From Tritrichomonas musculus (lineage: Eukaryota > Parabasalia > Tritrichomonadida > Tritrichomonadidae): 64,000 bases of DNA. Within the stretch, counting starts at the first letter, position 1. Each line of letters begins with the position of its first letter. The DNA lies in contig JAPFFF010000010.1 in assembly GCA_039105265.1 (NCBI GenBank), positions 5,022,001 through 5,086,000 of the forward strand, written 5' to 3'. The notes beneath the pieces were generated by a model. The model saw nothing but the letters and a program-made list of their open reading frames with translations. It was not told the origin of the DNA and did not search any database. The position numbers were made by a program, and so were the translations under genes. Below, one piece after another: positions 59,511-64,000 of this stretch.

Positions 59511-62500
59511 ATGAATGATAATTATTCATTTGATCTCAGCCAATTTGAACTTCTCAATAAAATTGGCGTTGGCCAATTTGGAGAAGTTCATAAAGCTAGA
59601 GATTTAAAAACAAATTCAATAGTTGCAGCCAAAATATCACTTTCTACAATAGAAGAAGAAGAAGAAGAAAAAGAAAAAGATGCTGTTTTAAATCTTGTTC
59701 GTGAAGTAAATATCATGTCAGAGTTAAATCACCCATCAATTGTTAAGTTTATTGGCTATAGTCCAACTGATTTTCACGGAGATCCAAGACCTGTTATTAT
59801 TACCGAGTTTATGAGCAAAGGATCCTTAACAAACCTCATCGATCTTGAACAAAAAATGATGGCTGATCCAAAATGGGACATTACTAAAAAACTCATTAAT
59901 TTATATGGGATCGCTTCAGCAATGTCATACCTACACGCACATAATATCATTCATCGCGATTTAAAACCAGATAATATACTAATGGATGATGATTTAAATC
60001 CAAAAATTGCCGACTTTGGCTTTTCTAAAATATTACATCAAAATCAAAATAGCGTCTCAATCGCTTCTCACGTTGGCTTTAAAGGAACAGCTGCATTTTC
60101 TCCCCCAGAACTTTTATCCGACGACGACTATCAATTTTCAAAAGCAGGAGACGTATATGCCTTTGCAATGATTGCTTACGAAATTCTGATGGCCAAATGT
60201 CCATTCAAAAAGTTAAGTTTAAAAAATTTTTGCCAAAAAATATGCAGTGGAATACGCCCTCAGATTGATGATACTGTTCCAGAATCATACAGATCATTGA
60301 TTGAAAGATGTTGGTCACAAGAACCATCAGATCGGCCGACCTTTGATGAAATCGTAAATGAATTAAAAAATGATCAAGGATACATAACGGATATGGTAGA
60401 TGAGAATGAATTTATAGATTATGTTGATTATATTGATCAATACAAAACCACTTTTTCAAAAGGCAAGAAGATCATTTCAATTGAAGAATTCAAAAAAAAT
60501 AAAAAATCCCAAAAAGTGCCAAAATCAAGCGAACCTTCTGAAAATGATGAAGCCACAAAATTGAATGAACACTGCAAAATTAATGAATCCAAAAATTCGC
60601 CAAAATCAGACGAACCTTCTGAAAATAATGAAGCCACAAAATTGAATGAACACTATGAAATTAATGAATACAAAAGTGCGCCAAAATCAAAAGAACCTTC
60701 TGAAAATAAAAAAACTTTTGTGACTTCACCAAAACTTGAAACTACAGAAGCAGGCAAAATGTCATTTGTTTCAGAAAATGAGGCAAGTGAAGCCACAAAA
60801 ATCTTAGAAACAAGTGAAGAAGCACAATCGCCCGAAACTGACGAAGCATCCTTGATGTTGAGCCGAAGTGGAATATTCAAAATATTCAAGAAAAAAGACG
60901 ACTCTCAACCAAAGAAGATTGACGAGACAGTTGAAGAAGATCCTGAAGAACTTTTTCAGAAGTGGGACAAATATTACCATGGAAAAGGATGCCGTGTTGA
61001 CAAAGAAGAGGCAGCCTTCTACTGCAAGAAAGCGGCTGATCAAGGACATCTTGATGCGATGTACCATTATGGAAGCATGTTATTGAATGGCGATGGTGTT
61101 GAAGAAGACAAAGTCGAAGGAGCTCGTTACTTTTTGAGGGCAGCAAATGCAGGACATGCTGAATTGGCCTGTGCTCTTGGCTATATGCTTAAAACAGGCC
61201 AAATTATAAATCAAGACAAAGAAGAAGCAGCGAGATACTTCAAAATCGCTGCTGATAAAGGACACGTGATTGCAATCAAAGAATATTCATTGATGAATAT
61301 TGCCGGAGATGGAATTCCTGTAAACATTCCGGAAGCATTGAAATACCTGAAAATTGGAGCTGATAAAGGAGTACCTGAAATGATGCACACTTATGCAATT
61401 TTAAATAATTTGGATGAAGAGGAAGGAATTCCTGGTGACAAGAAAGAAGCAGCGAAATATTACAAAATGGCTGCAGATAAAGGAATAGATGATGCAATGG
61501 TTTCCTATGCTACCATGTTATACAATGGAAATGGAATTCCTTCAGATAAAAATGAATCACTCAAGTATCTGAAGATGGCTGTTGATAAAGGGAATGCAAG
61601 AGCAATGTATTTGTATGCTTTAATGTTGAAAGATGGAGAGTTTGTTGCTGTTGATAAAGAAGAAAGCGCAAAGTACATGAAAATGGCTGCTGACAAAGGA
61701 TACATTGATGCAATGAATAGATATGCTTACATGAGATTATCGGAACCAGATTTTGAACATGATTTTAATGAAGGAATTAAATACATCAAAATGGCAGCTG
61801 AAAAAGGGAATCCTAACTCGATGTATGCTTATGGAAGCTTCTTATCAATTGATGAGCAAATTGGTGACTTAGTTGGTGATAAGAAAGAAGCAGCGAAATA
61901 TTTTAAATTAGCAGCTGATGAAGGGCATGTTGAAGCGATGTTTTCTTATGGTTCAATGTTAATTAAAGGAGATGGAATTGAATCTGATATTGAAGAAGGA
62001 ATCAAATATATTAAAATGGCAGCTGATCAAGGATCAACAGAATCGATGGTTCTTTTTGGAAGAATGCTATATAATGGAAATGGAATTGAACAAAATCATG
62101 AAGAAGGACTTCGTTATTTGAAAATTGCAGCTGATAAGAATGATCTTCAAGGGATGTTTTTATATGGATATTTAAATTTCAATAATGATGGAGAAACTGA
62201 AGAAAATATTGAAAATATCAAATATATCAAAGCAGCAGCAGATGGAGGATTAATATATGCAATGTACATATATGGGAAATGTTTATTCAAAGGAAATGGA
62301 GTTGAACCAAATGAAGAAGAAGGTGCAAAATATATCAAAATGTCAGCTGACAATGGAGAAGAAGATGCAATGTATCTTTATGGATTACTTGTTGTTTCAG
62401 AACTCGTTGAATCAACTGATAGAAAAGAAGGTGTTGCTTATCTTAAAAATGCAGCTGATAAAGGTCATGTTGATTCAATGAACTTTTATGGAAAAATGTT

Positions 62501-63452
62501 GCTTGATGGAGATTCAGTCCTTTGCGATAAGAAGGCAGCATCTGTTTATTTAAAAAATGCTGCAGATAAAGGAAATGTCGAGTCAATGTATCATTATGGA
62601 AGAATGCTTTTTTATGGCGATGGAATCATTGCTGATAAAAATGAAGCCTCAGTTTATTTGAAAAAAGCAGCTGAAAGCGGAAATTCTGATGCAATGTCAC
62701 TTTATGGTAAAATGCTAGATACCGGTGATGGTGTTCAAATGAACAAAGAAGAAGCGAAGCTTTATCTAAAGAATTCATCAAATGATCAAAATGAAGAGTC
62801 TGAAGAACGTGATTATATTTATCGACTGATGGACATCATGAAACAAGAAACAGAAGTCTTATTCGAATGTCAAGGTATCAAATACTCATCAAAGAAAGAA
62901 GGAACAAATTTGAAGAAGTTTAAATTGTTTAGAACTCGATTCGCTATTTTTGAATTCAGAAATGATAAGGTTGTCAAATCTTACAATATGGGCGAGTTTA
63001 ATATGGTAGAGCCTTTGGCAAACTTCGGTGATGACACGTCGACTTCTCTTGACATTTTGGATAAAAACGAAAGTTTGAGAATTAAGTTGCAGACAAAAGA
63101 AATGAAAGAAGGATTATTGAACGAGTTTTCTAAATTGGCTCCAAGTGATTTAGATAGCCAAATTTACGCACCTGTTTTTGTACCTAGCAATTTGGTTCCA
63201 AAATGCATGCTTTGTGGTGCTAAGTTCTCTTTGTTGAGCACGAAAAATCACTGCAATTTCTGCGGAAGATGCGTGTGCAAAAAGTGCTCTGTGTACTCTA
63301 TGCAATTGCCCGGTTTTGGTAATGATTCTAAGAAGGTTTGCAATCAGTGCTACTCGCGCATTCTTGAGGCGAAACAAGAACATCCTGTAGATAATTTATT
63401 TAATATAATAAAAGCAATTCAATTGGATAAAATTAAAAGTATTAAGCTGTAA
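59511..63452 (+). CDS. Protein kinase - Sel1 repeats - PH-like - FYVE-related protein
   Basis: 1313 residues. Kinase (about 8-290): IGVGQFGEVHKA, VAAKIS, HRDLKPDN, ADFGFSK, then GTAAFSPPELL, in which the usual APE is PPE. A linker (about 330-460) holds three near copies of a KSxEPSENxEATKLNEH block. From about 480 to 1105 there are about 17 Sel1 repeats (ADKGHxDAMYxYGxMLxxGDGV...DKEEAAKYxKxAA). A PH-like stretch (about 1110-1220, YIYRLMDIMKQETEVLFECQ, FKLFRTRFAIFEFRND) leads to a zinc finger at 1230-1285 with four C-x2-C pairs (CMLC, CNFC, CKKC, CNQC), FYVE-like in KNHCNFCGRCVCKKC but without the W-x-x-D and basic residues that bind PI3P. It is likely a signalling scaffold at membranes. It is read away from the kinase-actin gene. 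Confidence 0.9.
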   Translation: MNDNYSFDLSQFELLNKIGVGQFGEVHKARDLKTNSIVAAKISLSTIEEEEEEKEKDAVLNLVREVNIMSELNHPSIVKFIGYSPTDFHGDPRPVIITEFMSKGSLTNLIDLEQKMMADPKWDITKKLINLYGIASAMSYLHAHNIIHRDLKPDNILMDDDLNPKIADFGFSKILHQNQNSVSIASHVGFKGTAAFSPPELLSDDDYQFSKAGDVYAFAMIAYEILMAKCPFKKLSLKNFCQKICSGIRPQIDDTVPESYRSLIERCWSQEPSDRPTFDEIVNELKNDQGYITDMVDENEFIDYVDYIDQYKTTFSKGKKIISIEEFKKNKKSQKVPKSSEPSENDEATKLNEHCKINESKNSPKSDEPSENNEATKLNEHYEINEYKSAPKSKEPSENKKTFVTSPKLETTEAGKMSFVSENEASEATKILETSEEAQSPETDEASLMLSRSGIFKIFKKKDDSQPKKIDETVEEDPEELFQKWDKYYHGKGCRVDKEEAAFYCKKAADQGHLDAMYHYGSMLLNGDGVEEDKVEGARYFLRAANAGHAELACALGYMLKTGQIINQDKEEAARYFKIAADKGHVIAIKEYSLMNIAGDGIPVNIPEALKYLKIGADKGVPEMMHTYAILNNLDEEEGIPGDKKEAAKYYKMAADKGIDDAMVSYATMLYNGNGIPSDKNESLKYLKMAVDKGNARAMYLYALMLKDGEFVAVDKEESAKYMKMAADKGYIDAMNRYAYMRLSEPDFEHDFNEGIKYIKMAAEKGNPNSMYAYGSFLSIDEQIGDLVGDKKEAAKYFKLAADEGHVEAMFSYGSMLIKGDGIESDIEEGIKYIKMAADQGSTESMVLFGRMLYNGNGIEQNHEEGLRYLKIAADKNDLQGMFLYGYLNFNNDGETEENIENIKYIKAAADGGLIYAMYIYGKCLFKGNGVEPNEEEGAKYIKMSADNGEEDAMYLYGLLVVSELVESTDRKEGVAYLKNAADKGHVDSMNFYGKMLLDGDSVLCDKKAASVYLKNAADKGNVESMYHYGRMLFYGDGIIADKNEASVYLKKAAESGNSDAMSLYGKMLDTGDGVQMNKEEAKLYLKNSSNDQNEESEERDYIYRLMDIMKQETEVLFECQGIKYSSKKEGTNLKKFKLFRTRFAIFEFRNDKVVKSYNMGEFNMVEPLANFGDDTSTSLDILDKNESLRIKLQTKEMKEGLLNEFSKLAPSDLDSQIYAPVFVPSNLVPKCMLCGAKFSLLSTKNHCNFCGRCVCKKCSVYSMQLPGFGNDSKKVCNQCYSRILEAKQEHPVDNLFNIIKAIQLDKIKSIKL

Positions 63453-64000
63453 CTTTTTCTTTACCAATAAATCAGTAGCCCTTAATTTATTGTGGGAAAT
63501 TCCTCTTTATTTAAAATTGATGAATTCTGAATAAAAGAAAGAAAATGTCAGTTTATTATTATTATTATTTTTATTACTATTTTTTCATCGTTGAGGTAAG
63601 AAACAAATTCAATATTGATATAAAATGAATGACAACTTGTTTTTTTTAATTAAGAACCGCGGTTCAAAAACAGTTTCCACTAAATCAAGCTCAAAGAACA
63701 AAATATTTAAATAGTTTAAAAAGTTCAACAAAGAGAGTAGATTAAAACCCATAATTAAAGGAACAGAAACTTCAAACAGAAAGCAGTTATTATATAAATA
63801 AATCAATCCAAAAAAATTTCATTAATTAAAAATTTTAATTGGCATATTAAAACCCTTCAAAAAGTTAAAGCACTTCTTTCATTGTATGACTCTAAACGAT
63901 CAAATATATCACATAAATACTCAAAAATAAAAAAAGAAACAATTAGATAAAAAAAAAATGTTTATAAAATGAGATTAAATCTTTACAAAATTTTTGATTG
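63453..64000. other. Downstream non-coding sequence
   Basis: AT-rich with short TTA-type simple repeats near 63555-63580. No gene start is seen before the window ends. Confidence 0.4.

Overview
This is a very AT-rich eukaryotic window with intron-free genes, and the gene content points to a parabasalid protist, most likely Tritrichomonas foetus or a close relative. The clues are a BspA-type leucine-rich-repeat protein, TKL-like kinases fused to unrelated modules, degenerate BTB/ankyrin genes, MULE and Tc1/mariner remnants, a Polinton, and a ribosomal-protein promoter carrying the two core motifs known from Trichomonas vaginalis (AACGGTT and CCTTTT). The species call is inference from content; no rRNA or other marker gene is present.

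Layout. 1-3.8 kb has no gene and holds a 1.14-kb foldback element. 3.9-11.4 kb carries a BspA-like protein, a kinase with BspA-type repeats (minus) and a divergently read coiled-coil/discoidin-like protein. 11.4-26.8 kb is a transposon graveyard with nested insertions: a TA-flanked element with a 23-bp satellite inside a Tc1/mariner remnant, a 3.85-kb Polinton remnant with 579-bp terminal inverted repeats inside a MULE remnant, a second mariner remnant, two copies of an unrecognised dispersed repeat and several TA-flanked MITEs. 27.0-40.9 kb is a normal gene block: an ArsB/IT-superfamily transporter, a PG-rich (STPGR/SHIPPO) axonemal protein, a large membrane protein with a decayed cyclase-like end, an acidic protein, a GT37-like glycosyltransferase and an armadillo protein. 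40.9-44.4 kb is non-coding with two MITEs. 44.4-51.0 kb holds an LRR/coiled-coil protein, ribosomal protein uS14 (too short for ordinary ORF lists), an atypical AAA ATPase with a long Arg/Asp/Glu tail, a coiled-coil protein and a PLAC8 protein. 51.1-53.4 kb holds four MITEs in a row. 53.5-55.4 kb is a BTB/BACK-like gene followed by ankyrin debris and a 26-bp satellite. 55.9-63.5 kb holds two divergent multidomain kinases.

The most striking gene is at 55886-58504 on the minus strand: one uninterrupted reading frame joins a protein kinase, a 21-residue-repeat coiled coil and a full-length actin-family domain of about 370 residues. Its head-to-head neighbour (59511-63452) joins a kinase, Sel1 repeats, a PH-like segment and a FYVE-related zinc finger. 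A 338-bp TTAA-flanked MITE sits 4 bp upstream of the kinase-actin start codon. Target-site duplications could be read for ten small or medium elements in the window (TA, TTAA or 8 bp), so it is a good record of recent transposition in this genome.
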